A stretch of 64,000 nt of DNA from Torreya grandis (taxonomy: Eukaryota > Streptophyta > Pinopsida > Cupressales > Taxaceae), in the NCBI GenBank assembly GCA_037957365.1, contig JARHVA010000021.1:935001-999000 (forward strand), in the 5' to 3' direction. The notes beneath the pieces were generated by a model. The model was not told where the DNA came from. It ran no database searches and was given only the letters and a program-made list of their open reading frames with translations. The number at the start of each line of letters is the position of its first letter. Positions within the stretch are counted from its first letter, which is position 1. Below, in pieces: positions 23,411 through 34,418 of this stretch. Both the position numbers and the translations under genes were made by a program.

Positions 23411-26118
23411 AGAATTGATCCAAAAGGGTCACATCAGGCCAAACTCTTCACCTTGTGTTAGCCTAATTGTGTTGGCACTGAAGAAAGATGGAACATGGAG
23501 GCTTTGCATTGACTATCGAGCCCTGAATAAAATCTTTGTGAAGAATCGCTATCCTCTCCTTAGGATTGATGACCTACTGGACCAGCTCCGTGGTGCAAAT
23601 TTCATCACCAAAATTGATCTCAAATCTTGTTATCACCAAATTCCCATCGATCCCACTGATTTCTTGAAGACTGCATTCAAATCTAAGGAGGGGCTCTTTG
23701 AATGGTTGGTTATGCCTTTTGGCTTAACTAATGCACCTGCAACCTTCATGAGGATGATGGATGACATCCTACGACCCTTCACTAACTCATTTGTGGTTGT
23801 CTACTTAGATGACATACTCATCTATATCAGAACATGGGAAGAACATTTGCAACATGTTCGTAAGGTGCTTCAAACTCTTCGGGAGCACAAGTTGTATGCA
23901 AATCTTGACAAATGCACATTCGGGATGACAACAATTCAATACCTCGGGTACGTTGTGAATGAGGAAGGGGTCCATGTTGATCCAAAAAAGATTTGAGTTA
24001 TTCAAGAATGGCCCACACCAAGGACCCTCACAGAGCTTCGTAGCTTTTTGGGTCTTGCAAATTTCTACCGCAGGTTTATTCTTGGATTTTCACATGTTGC
24101 TTGGTCACTAACCCAAGTGACTAAAGTAGGAGCTAAAGCTACATTTTAGTGGGGTGACATATAGCAAAGGGCATTTGAGAATTTGAAGAACAGACTCTAC
24201 TTAGCCCCTATTCTTGCCTTGCCAGATTTGCATCAACCTTTTGAGTTGATGACGGATGCATCTGAATATGCCATGGGAGCTGTCATCATGCAACATGGCC
24301 ATCCTATTGCATATCACAGTGAAAATTTCACTGATACAATTAGGAAATATCCAACATATGATAAGGAGCTCTATGACATTTTTCAAGCTTACAAACAATG
24401 GAAACACTACATTTGAGGAAAGAAACGATCATCCACACTGACCACAAACCATTATAATTCATCCAAATGCAAAGCAAGCTTTGAAATGAGAGGCATCAAA
24501 AGTGGGCCACATATCTTCAACAATTCTACCTAATAATCAAACACAAAAAGGGGAGCTCAAATACAGCTACGGATTGTCTGAGCTGCTCACCAATTACTGC
24601 ACTCACAATAGTTTTGGACCTGTGTAGATGTGAGACCGCCACTTGGGGTGCCCTATATGAAGCAGATCCTACCTTTGCCGATAAATATCAAGCACTTCAA
24701 AAACGTACACATGTTTTTGATTTCTATTTTCAAGATAATATCCTCTATCATATGGGACACATCTGTGTTCCAGTGGTAGAGCAACAAAATATGATATGGG
24801 AAGCACACTTCAGTAGGATAGCTGGACACTTTAGTATTGAGAAAACATTGGCAATTCTTCAAAAACACTTTTACTGGCCCCATATGTGAAAGGATGTGGA
24901 AAGATATCTCAAATCTTGCACTCCATGTGCGATAGCTAAGCTAACAAATAAGAAGCAAGGATTGTACATGCCATTTACAAAACCAACCAGGCCTTGGGAA
25001 TCCATCTCAATGGATTTTCTCTCAGGTTTGCCCACTTCAAAACATGGTAAGGACTGCATTTTTGTGGTAGTTGATCATTTTTCAAAAATGGCTATCATGA
25101 TTGCCTATAATAAAAATATATCTGCTAAGGAAATTGCTCAATTATATTTTAGTCATGTATGGCTCCATTTTGGTCTTCCCAAGTCCATTGTCTCAAATCG
25201 AGATAGCAGGTTCTTGAGCATCTTCTGGTCGACTTTATGGAAGATGATGGATACTAAGCTGATGAAGTCCACAGCCTTCCATCCACAGACTGATGGTCAA
25301 ACAGAGGTGGTAAAATTCTTGATTGTTCACATGATTTGGATGTATCACTCTAAACATCCACACACATGGGATGAGGGACTTCTTTTCATACAACATGGAT
25401 ACAATTGGGCACTGCACTGCTCGACCAAGCATAGTCCATTCCAAGTATGTTTTGGGTTCCAACCCATGGCACTAGTTGATATAACAATTCCCTTTTCCAC
25501 CATGGAATACACACCTCATGGAAGATCTGAGGCAACAAAAGCTACCAAGTTTATTGAACAAATGCAACACCTCCAACAAGTTCATGACATCTTGGAGAAG
25601 ATGAATCAAAAGTATAAGCAATGCCATGACAAATACATGATTGCACACCATTTTGCTGTGGGTGACAAAGTTTGGTTGTGACTTCAGAAGGAATGACTTG
25701 TAGGCCCACACAGAAAGATTCAACCTCTACGATATGGTCCCTACACCATCACTAGAAGAGTTGGAGAAAATGCTTTTGAGTTGAACCTACCAGCCTACCT
25801 TGGTCTGCATCCAATATTCATTGTGGAGCTCCTCAAACCATATCATCCACCGCTCTTGGACACTTCAGTTATACTAGAACAACTTGACATTGATGAACTT
25901 CATCCATAGAGTTTTGCTCTACTGGAAGAGGATCAGATTGTGGATACCTGGATGAAGACAACACAAGGACGCTCTATTCTACTTTATCGAGTGGTCAAAA
26001 GGGGCCAGCTTAGTCATCAAGGTGAGTGGCTCACAGAGAATCAAATCAAGAAACAACTACCACACTTGATGGGGAGCATTGATCCAATGGGGACCATTGA
26101 TTTTCAAGGAGGGAGGAA
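23411..26118 (+). pseudogene. Unit 5 pol pseudogene
   Basis: RT is open to a TGA at 23994-23996 with YLDD at 23802-23813. Two TAG codons follow near 24147 and 24162. Unlike units 2-4 it keeps the sense codons of unit 1 after RNase H (gcttacaaacaatgg). A one-base deletion near 24412 shifts the frame. Stops then fall near 24627 and at 24887. The integrase finger has both cysteines. The second catalytic Asp is Asn (25196-25198), so the DDE triad is broken. TGA at 25679-25681 and the TGA common to all units at 25694-25696 follow, then a TAG near 25908. One Gln codon is lost near 25576. The end runs open into LTR 6. Confidence 0.88.
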
Positions 26119-26631
26119 TGATCCAGGCATCAATTTAGGCGACAATTTGGGTGATAGTTCCACCCCAATTGATGACGAAACTTTCGGGAGCCATAACTTT
26201 TGCATCGTAGCTCCAATTGACTCACCGTTCGAACCGTTGGAAAGCTAAGAATGAGGGGAACATTGTGAAATGGCATAGAGCTTTGCTCAATGAATTTTTA
26301 CCCCAAAAAACCCAACAGAAGTGCCTCAAATTTTAATTTTAGTTGTGCAGTGTAAAAATAGTAAGTTTCTAAAAATAGTAATTCCTCAAATTTTGTATTG
26401 TTTTAAATATTGGAAGTCAAACCATTTAATCTCCCTCAAGATTGGTGACCTTCCACATCCTCCCCATGCTTTCAAATTGTGTATAAAAGAAAAGATAACC
26501 TGAAATGTGAAGACAGACATCTCTTCCCAGAGATAAGCATATATTTGTATTGCGATCTTGGGTAACACTACATCTCTTCTCAGAGAATTCATTGTTACTG
26601 TGTTATTTCTGTGTTATTGTGATATTTATCA
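26119..26631 (+). repeat. LTR 6, right end of the array
   Basis: 513 bp, TGATCC...TTATCA, after polypurine tract caaggagggaggaa. TATA box at 26482-26489. The RT that follows every other LTR is absent. The sequence switches to unrelated DNA at 26632. Confidence 0.9.
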
Positions 26632-26803
26632 ACCAAAACTTTTGAGTTTTGGATCAAATATAAATGCTATAACTGAGGATCTTGTTAGAGGAGGTGTCTT
26701 AGAAAATGATTCAAGGAAAGGGGAAGTTGAGGCAACATCATCCACTTATCAACAAAAAAATATAATTCCTCATATTGAATGGTGTCTTCTCATGTCATGT
26801 TGA
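26632..26803 (+). pseudogene. Coding fragment continuing the unidentified region left of the array
   Basis: Beginning exactly at the array edge, the plus strand reads PKLLSFGSNINAITEDLVRG and stays open for 57 codons to a stop at 26801. The frame is the one in use at 10024 on the other side, which suggests that the array interrupted one coding region. No homologue is recognised. The following DNA to about 27300 is very AT-rich and shows nothing. Confidence 0.35.
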
Positions 26804-27305
26804 AAATATTATATTATTAATTATATCTTTGTCTTTAATGGAAATGAGAAACCCAAATCAACTACACTATGGAAAGCTTATTTTAATAGATTTTATATAT
26901 GTCATGTTGACACTAGACATTTTATTGGAAGCAAAACTTGAAATTATAAATATAAGTCTATTTTTTTGTTTTATTTAGTGTATTTTATCCATGACAAAGT
27001 TTATATTATATTATAAATTTACTACTTAATATGCATAGTGATGAGAGCATAATTATTTGTTATATAATATTCAAAATCACATGAAACAATCCCTTAATAT
27101 AAAAAACAAAGTGTAAAATAAATATTTTTCATATGTATAACCTAAATATATTGTTTAACAAAGCTTGAAGTTTGAGCCATTATAATATAACTTAAAACTA
27201 TTTTAAAATAATATAATAACCTAATTAATGTAGTCTTACAATTTACATAATACTAATGTTTTAGTGATTTTCGATATTAGTTACCCTAGTATGTTGATTT
27301 TAATT

Positions 27306-29950
27306 TTATGAGATACAAAAGACAATATAAAAATCAATTACAAAATTGAAAGTTGAAACATACATACTAAAACTCAAGTTGTTGAAATAGTTTTTGAGTA
27401 GCCTGTACTTCATAATTATCATTTGTATGTACTCTATCCGATGCATATAAATTCTCAATATCTGGATTGGCTCTATTGTTTGTTGTATTAGTGACTCCTC
27501 TTGTTTGAGTGAATGAATTATGAATTTTAAGTGTTCTATCATAGGGAAATGCATCCACTAGATAACACAAAACATACAATCTCAACCATGTCTTGAGATT
27601 TTTGTCCAATTTATTAAGAAGTTTTGATTTAACAAAAATAATGCACTAAAGACCCTTTCATTTTACCCAAAGCCCAAAATCATTGTTTGGTATAGTTCAT
27701 ATAATATAAAATATTCACTAATATTTTCCTATAGGATGGTATTGGGATACAATTTTTCCATAGATTATAATAACATCATTTTTTATTGGCTCATTTAGAC
27801 ACTTATATTGATCAATCATTATGAGTCTAAAATGGGTTGAGTGCGTTGTCAGTAAATCCTTTCAAAAAATACCTTGAATTTTAACTCCATTGATATCTAA
27901 AGACTTAGAAAAATGTTTAATGAGAGTACCCATGTATTTGAGAAATAAATTATTGATTCATTTTTCACCATCTTCAGCTCTCCAAAATATGGGATTCACC
28001 CTCCCATGGCTTCAAGCAACTCATCCCTTTGAAATGTTCTCCAATTTTTGTAAGTAATCTATCCTTCATCTTTCTCAATTTTATTCATGTTTCAAATATA
28101 ACAGTATTGTAAAGAATATGTGTTATAGGGACTTCTTCAATTTCTAATCCTATTATATCAACTTATTTTTGGAATGTGTGTAGTGGTATTTCCTTTCCAT
28201 TAATGAAGATACAAAGATGATCCTTAATATTGAATTTCAAATAGTTTTTTTTATCCTTAATATATATTAAATTTTACCAACTAGCAAAAATATGTTGCTT
28301 AAAAATATTTTGCCTTGAGTATAAGATAAAAAGAGATTGACAAACCCATTTTTTGAAATGCATGAAGTCTACAATATAAATGGATCTCTCTTGATCATGT
28401 TTCATCAAATAATTTGTTTCCTTTAATATTGGGAGAATAACACATATTGTCAAAATCATTTCTAAATTTGTTAAACAATATAATAAATATTTTACTTTGT
28501 TGACTTCCATATGATATTTAAACATAAAACCTACAAATGATGGATATTCTTCAAAAATTCTACATGTAGGCTTATACATGGAAATGCATCTTGTATCATT
28601 ATCTTTTATAAAAAAATTACCATTGATAAACCTAATTGAAAATTAATGAAATTCTAAAAATCTCTTTGGATAGCTTGACACATAAGTGCGCAAATCATGG
28701 ATAAGTTCTTCCACTTTTGAGACATTTGCAAATGTGCTTACAATTTTTTATGCAAGATTCATTCTATGGGCCATGCAATGAATTGAAATCATATTTGAGA
28801 ATGTTATGTCTATAGTCAAACACAAAGACCATTTATGTTCCCCTACATTACTATTGCACCATTATCTCCAACACAAACCAACTTCGTAGCTATAACATAA
28901 TCATCCATCCCAACAATCTCCCTCAGATTATAAATAACCAACTTGAAAAGGTTTTCAACATTACAATTTTTAATCACTTTATGAATAGATAACATATGAG
29001 ATTGCCTTGAATGGTTCTCAAAAGTGTAAACATGGATGCAAACTCATGTTGTGTTGTCAACTATTATGACCTCATCAATGGATAGTGAGATAAATCTTGC
29101 ATTTTTAACTTTTTCTTTCAAATATTCCTTCTTAATCATCACAAGACATGTTTTTGTGTCCCAAGCATTACTATCTACCCATTGTGATTATGGAAAATTA
29201 TGAAGTATATTATGTTGAAATAGAATTTTATAATCTAAAAAATAAGATGTAGGTCTGCCTTTTTTAAGAATGTGGTAGATTAGTGAGAATTGTATATTTT
29301 TGGCATGTTGATTATATTGAATAACTTTTCCTATTTGATTTGTAATAATTCCTCCTTTCTTAATTAGATATTACATACATATCTGATTATTTTCATACTC
29401 TATTACATATCTAACATGCATGTATTCATTGGCATCTTTCCATCTATGCATTTTTTTAATTTGTCCATCTTATTTTACCGACACATATACTTTACCATAT
29501 TGTTTTTCAATTATGTTTAGCTTAAGTTACATTTTGTGGTCCTTTATTAATTTATAAGTACATATTATACATTTACATTTAGTTGGGGTATCACTACTAT
29601 TTTTTGGATCTATTGGTTCAATGAAATAAAATTTTGTTGCCCAATCAAACTTAAAAGACCTTCCAATTGTTTATCTAATGCTCATTCTTCACATAAATTT
29701 TTGAGTACTTTTATCGGATGAACTTTGTGTCTATTAAGTATAAGTGTCTTTTGATAGATAGATACCATCATCTAGAATTTCCTTAGGTATCTTCTTACCT
29801 ATAAAAAAAACGGATTTGTATTTGCAATGGGAGTTGTTTTATGAGATCTACATATTTCTTTTAATGTTTCTATCATATCATCTAGTTTGTCCTTCACTGG
29901 AGCCATGCCATATGCAGATATGTTTTCACGTGGTGCCATGCTACCATCAA
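27306..29950 (-). pseudogene. hAT-type transposase pseudogene
   Basis: Reading leftwards on the minus strand across frames, the order is as in plant hAT-like proteins. An N-terminal part at about 29940-29880 reads ISAYGMAPVKDKLDDMIE. A DDE-type segment around 28970-28850 reads REIVGMDDYVIATKLVCVGD. A segment near 28780 reads HRMNLA, followed by open sequence at 28579-28274 with EEYPSFVGFMFKYHMEVNK and the RSIYIVDFMHF motif. The C-terminal end at 27609-27367 reads NLKTWLRLYVLCYLVDAFP. The intact protein would bind and move transposon ends. Many stops and frame changes show it is dead. No terminal inverted repeats or 8-bp duplication were found. Family placement is from motif resemblance. Confidence 0.65.
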
Positions 29951-30307
29951 TAATATCTATAAATGGTGATAGATATTTTGATTAATTATTTCATTTGGAA
30001 AACTATTATCAGTGGAGGGATGTGCATGCATAAAGGGTTTTCTATTATCCTTGAAATGTAAAATTATAGTTACTATAAATAAATAAAAAAGATTCTGTAA
30101 ATCATTTAGTATCTATATTTTGAGTGGATGTGGGTTGAATTTGATTGGGTATTCTTGTTGGATACCCAAAATAAAATATTATGATATTTATTATTGATAA
30201 TTAGTCTAATCTCTTACCATTATCACTAGAATCCACCATATAAAACATTTTTTTTAAGACAAGTTATGGCCAACCACTTGGGCATGACAAATATATGCAC
30301 TATGTAG

Positions 30308-30900
30308 CTAGGTGTCTAGACCCTATGGTCACCATCTAGACCCTGTGGATGTTGTCTAGTCTATATGGTCATTATCTAGACCTTATGGTCACCATCTAGA
30401 TCCTATGGATGTCGTCCAATACCTCTAGTTGTCATCAAGCCCCTATTATCACCAACCACACCCTACAGATGTTGTCTAACCACTGTGGTCACCATCTAGA
30501 GTCTATTATCACCATATAGTCCCTCTATTCATTATTTAGACCCTATGGATGTTGTCTAGTCCCACTCATCACCATTTAGTTTTTATGGTCACTATACAGA
30601 GTTTGTCATCATCATCTAGAACCTCTAATCATCATCTAGATCCTTTAGATGCTATCCAATCTTTATGGTCATCGTCTAGGGTCTATGGTCACCATCTAGA
30701 CCCTATGGATGTATTCCAACCCCTAGTTATCATCCAAAGTCTAAGATCACCATTTGACCTTATGGACATCATCCAAGCCCCCTAGTCATCGTCCAACATT
30801 TGTAGTCACCATCTAAAGAATGTGGATTCCATCCAGAGTTTGTGGACACCATCTAGTCCCTGTAGTCACCATATAGAGTATGTGGCATCCAGAACATGTT
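30308..30900 (+). repeat. 20-bp minisatellite array B
   Basis: About 29 degenerate copies of a 20-base unit such as atctagaccctatggtcacc. They have the same period, orientation and TCTAGA core as array A at 6720-7268. Two unit types alternate irregularly, one ending in tggatgtt or tggatgtc and the other in tggtcacc. It lies upstream of the minus-strand hAT pseudogene, whereas array A lies upstream of a plus-strand region. Confidence 0.9.
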
Positions 30901-31064
30901 ATCTATCATCTATATCATGTTGAATCTTGATGGTATATGAAATATATTTAAGTAGCTATTATATAGATTAAATATGTGATATATAGTATATGTTGGTGAA
31001 AATAGGTAGAATGTCCTTCGAGACCATGTGATTTATAGTCACAATTGTGGAATTATTTGTAAAC

Positions 31065-31104
31065 ATACATGCATGCATGCATACAAACATACATACATAC
31101 ATAC
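31065..31104. repeat. CATG/CATA tetranucleotide repeat
   Basis: catgcatgcatgcataca followed by several cataca units. It lies between minisatellite B and the Copia-like terminus. Confidence 0.85.
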
Positions 31105-31127
31105 ACTATTTTTGGCCACTAATTTCA

Positions 31128-31560
31128 CTTGGGGGGGTGTTAGAGTAAGTTATTTACTTTAGCTCATGTTCATCTAGGTATTTATTTATTCCCACCCATT
31201 TATGTGTGGATATTTCATTTATCTAATTTTAGATATTATGAGATATTACATATATATCTCTTAGATATTATGGGGATATTTTCTAGTTATTTCTATCTTG
31301 TAGGGATAGTTATCTCTTAGTTCTAGGTTTGATGTCTAGCTTCATCTCTTAGTTATGATTGATATTTAATTTTATCTCTTAGTTAGGATTGATCACTTAG
31401 CTTGATCTCTTAGTTAGGATTAATCTTCCTTGCCTATATATGTAAAACTCATTCATTGTATTTGATGGAAGCTTTAGAGATATAAAAAAATTCTCATTGT
31501 ATGATCTATTTGTGTATAATATACTGAGATATTATTTAAGCAATGCATCAATGGATTTTA
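31128..31560 (+). repeat. Copia-like polypurine tract and 3' LTR relic
   Basis: cttggggggg (31128-31137) followed directly by TGTTAGAGTAAG is the usual junction of polypurine tract and 3' LTR in plant Copia elements. The LTR holds a near-tandem motif, atctcttagttaggattgat and variants, about four times between 31310 and 31430. It then has TATATATG and the usual ...TTCATTGTATTTGATGG. The right end could not be fixed. The upstream internal domain is missing, so this is a truncated element. Confidence 0.45.
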
Positions 31561-32339
31561 ATGTGGTAATGGTTTGTAGATTTGACCTTGAGTACAAGTT
31601 TTCTAAACTCTTTCAATTATTGTATTTTTTCTATGAAGGTTTTGGGATCCTTTAAAGCCCATTTTTGTACCCTTATCAAATTAAAAAAAAATGAATTTTA
31701 ACAATTTATAATTTATTTAATTATGTGAAAGTGACTTGTTTATCAACATCATTTTATTTTTATAGGGAAAGTATTTCTCTATATATTATTTTATAAAAAC
31801 TACCTAGAGAAAGGGTCTTATGTATCTATATTGCATTTAGTTAAAATCTAAGTTTTCCTATTTTAATTTTTAATTTATTTCATTTAAATTTTAGATTTAT
31901 CAATTGCATTTACTATAGATTATAAGTATTTTATCTTTGTCTTAAAAAAACTATTTTTTTATTAGATTGGTTAAAGCCGGGTTTATAGGGTCCCGTTCTC
32001 GTACAACAAAAGCCGAAAGATAGACGTGTAAAAGCAGCAAAACCTAGATGAGCAATTAAAAAAAAATATATCAATGGGCATGAATTGGTTTAATTTCATA
32101 ATAGTAACAAGTGTGAGATTAAGGTGAATTGAAATCACTATTCTTTGTTCCACTAAGAGATGATTAATGAGTTTGAGTACTAAATAGGTCACCTATTTGA
32201 ACATTTATTTGAAGCCAAATAAACAATCAAAATTATAAAATATGTAAACTATATAGTCATTTCAATTGTATATATACTTGATGATTTAAAATGGTGTTGA
32301 AAGAATAATTTTGATTGAAATTCTAAGCTATAAACTACG

Positions 32340-32416
<77 letters not shown>

Positions 32417-33362
32417 AATAATTTGAAATACTCTTAATAATTAAAGAGGTGATAATACTTTCATCGGAAATATTTTCCTTTTTTTTGATGAGTGATAAAA
32501 TATAAAAAATAAAATAATTACTAAACAGTGACTAGATAAATCAAAACTTGGCCTAATGAGTTCAAAACAAAATGTCGCATTGGAATTATAATATAACATT
32601 TCCTATAGATTCTAAGAAATATCTAACACCATTTTCAATACACAACTATAGTGATGTCTTTCCAATAGTGATATCAAACAAAAAAGTTTAAAGAATCTAA
32701 ATACTATTTCCCCCTCGACTCATGATCATGTTGTTCCCTAAATTTGTCAAGGCCAAATTTATCTAAGTCATGAACAACATAGAAATTTTTATGTCAAAAC
32801 TTTAATGCCAAATATTAGAGAAATAAGTTAATAAAGAAAAATCTTAGTTTCAAGTGCGAAGCACCTTTTTGTTCCCCACATGGCCAGGAGGTTAGGCTTG
32901 CCTAATCTCTATACTACATGGGATGTGAGATTGTAATGCTTACATTCGTATCCCTATGTACCCCACATTTGCATAAATGATGTTTTTATCCCTAATTATG
33001 CAAAATACATGAGGTCACACCTATGATTGCTCATAGATGTGACCTTTTATTTGTCACACCCATGAGGACATATGGACCAACTGAGTAATGCATGCACATG
33101 ATGAGGAGTGTTAGCCACAACATGCTAAAAGACCTGTGATTATTTAAAAATGAGATCATGGGCTCATTTATCTCCACAAATCCATCCATATGTAGTGTAT
33201 ATCTCTGCCCAACTCTCATTCTCTCTTACAAACACCATTTTTTATAAAATACTATCAAAATATCTATGTCTTGATTTTTTTATGGTCTAACTTTCAGTGG
33301 TGTTGGTTCATGTTTTCACAAAAATAGCCAGAGGGAGATTTTCTCTACCAAAGGCCCTATAG
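31561..33362. other. Intergenic DNA without recognised genes
   Basis: AT-rich, no supported coding region. A short GC-richer patch at about 31973-32045 stands out but was not identified. Open frames near 32000 and 33100 on the minus strand look fortuitous. Confidence 0.5.
32343..32413. repeat. (AT)n microsatellite
   Basis: About 35 uninterrupted AT dinucleotides. Confidence 0.97.
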
Positions 33363-33873
33363 TGATAAAATATACATAGCAATACATATGCAATGGATCT
33401 AGATGCGCATTTGATAGTAACGTACATAGAGAAGATGATGTGGTATATGATATGGAAAGATTTATAAAGAGGTGAAAAACCATAATGTTGATTTATTCAT
33501 TTATGAGAAACTTTACCCAATACGTAAGTCTTCTTCCTCTCACTTCTCTCTCAAAATGATCTTTAAAAAACTCTTTGCAATGATATTTTTCTATATCAAA
33601 TATCACAATGTCTTGATGATCAATTCATCACAATCATGTGTAAATTATAAAAGGGAAATAACCCTTTTTATATTAGGGTGTTTACCATTGTAACCAATGG
33701 TTCTAACTTCTCTTCGAGGAACCCAACAATGATAATAAATATATTTAATATATTTAATTTATTTACACAAGATTACCTCTGTCAATAAATAAAATAAAAT
33801 TATTTTATTTATTTAACCATTGTAAAATGTTAAGGGTACTTATTATCACCACTTAAACATTAATTTGCCAACA
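33363..33873 (-). repeat. Copia 3' LTR
   Basis: 511 bp, clearly homologous along its length to 48294-48811 but with many substitutions. The stretch that is a long TA microsatellite in the 5' LTR is here an ordinary TAAATATATTTAAT sequence. Confidence 0.85.
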
Positions 33874-33888
33874 CCCCCCCTTAATGTT
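33874..33888 (-). other. Polypurine tract of the Copia element
   Basis: On the minus strand this reads aacattaaggggggg and abuts the TGTTGG start of the 3' LTR. Confidence 0.75.
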
Positions 33889-34299
33889 AAGTGGGGATAC
33901 ATGTCATAGTCACCTTAATAAAGGAATTAGACTCCATGAATCAACTATAATGATTTTAGGAGGTATGTAAAATTTGAAGGATTTAAAAACCTTCATCATA
34001 CCAATATCACCTTTTGAAATAAAAGGAATTATAATATATAAACTAATTAGAGTAAGTTTAGTCTAGCATGATTGTGAAACTACATATCACAGTTTTTCAT
34101 GAATAATCAACCAAGCATTTTTAGAGCTTTTTATAACATAACAACTTATATTATAATATATGCTATAATGTATTGGGTATATCGTAAAATTAAATATAAT
34201 GAATTTTACCGTAATCAATTAAAGTGACTTATTATAATGATTTACAATGAGAAGAAGTATAGAGAGTAAGAAAGAAACACATGGTCATTAGGAAGAGAC

Positions 34300-34418
34300 A
34301 TTGTCATGCACAATCCCCCTCAATGGCAACTCCAAGTGCCCAATATTATATGAAACTTAAAAAAATTGATAACATCAATTGGTTTTGTGAAGATATATTC
34401 CACTTGTTAATCCTTAGG
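34300..34418 (-). pseudogene. Copia RNase H, C-terminal fragment
   Basis: The minus strand reads QVEYIFTKPIDVINFFKFHM and then a TWSCH-like end. This matches the conserved finish of Copia RNase H, where the IFTKP motif is diagnostic. One stop lies within the motif. The frame is cut at 34418, where the Tat-like element inserted. The other half lies at 41946-42060. Confidence 0.65.
34414..34418. repeat. Target-site duplication, left copy
   Basis: ttagg immediately before the TGTAGAT start of the Tat-like element. The matching ttagg is at 41941-41945. Confidence 0.8.

Larger units (their letters stand above)
10025..26631 (+). mobile_element. Tandem array of five headless Ty3-like retroelement units sharing six LTRs
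   Basis: Six near-identical repeats of about 513 bp alternate with five internal regions of 2.70-2.71 kb, all in the same direction, with a period of about 3.2 kb. Each LTR runs from TGATCC to TTATCA, a TG...CA end pair with 4-bp inverted termini. It is preceded by a polypurine stretch (caaggagggaggaa) and has a TATAAAAG box. Every internal region begins at the same base of reverse transcriptase, immediately after the LTR. Primer-binding site, gag and protease are absent from all five. The flanks aatat (10020-10024) and accaa (26632-26636) do not form a target duplication. Confidence 0.9.

Noticed and set aside
12345..25723. Repeated minus-strand frames of 60-204 codons across the integrase regions
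   Set aside because: They mirror the conserved plus-strand pol sequence and appear in each unit only because the units are copies.
30549..30785. 78-codon frame with repeated SLSSSSR and HHLDP words
   Set aside because: It is the translation of the 20-bp minisatellite. The period is not a multiple of three.
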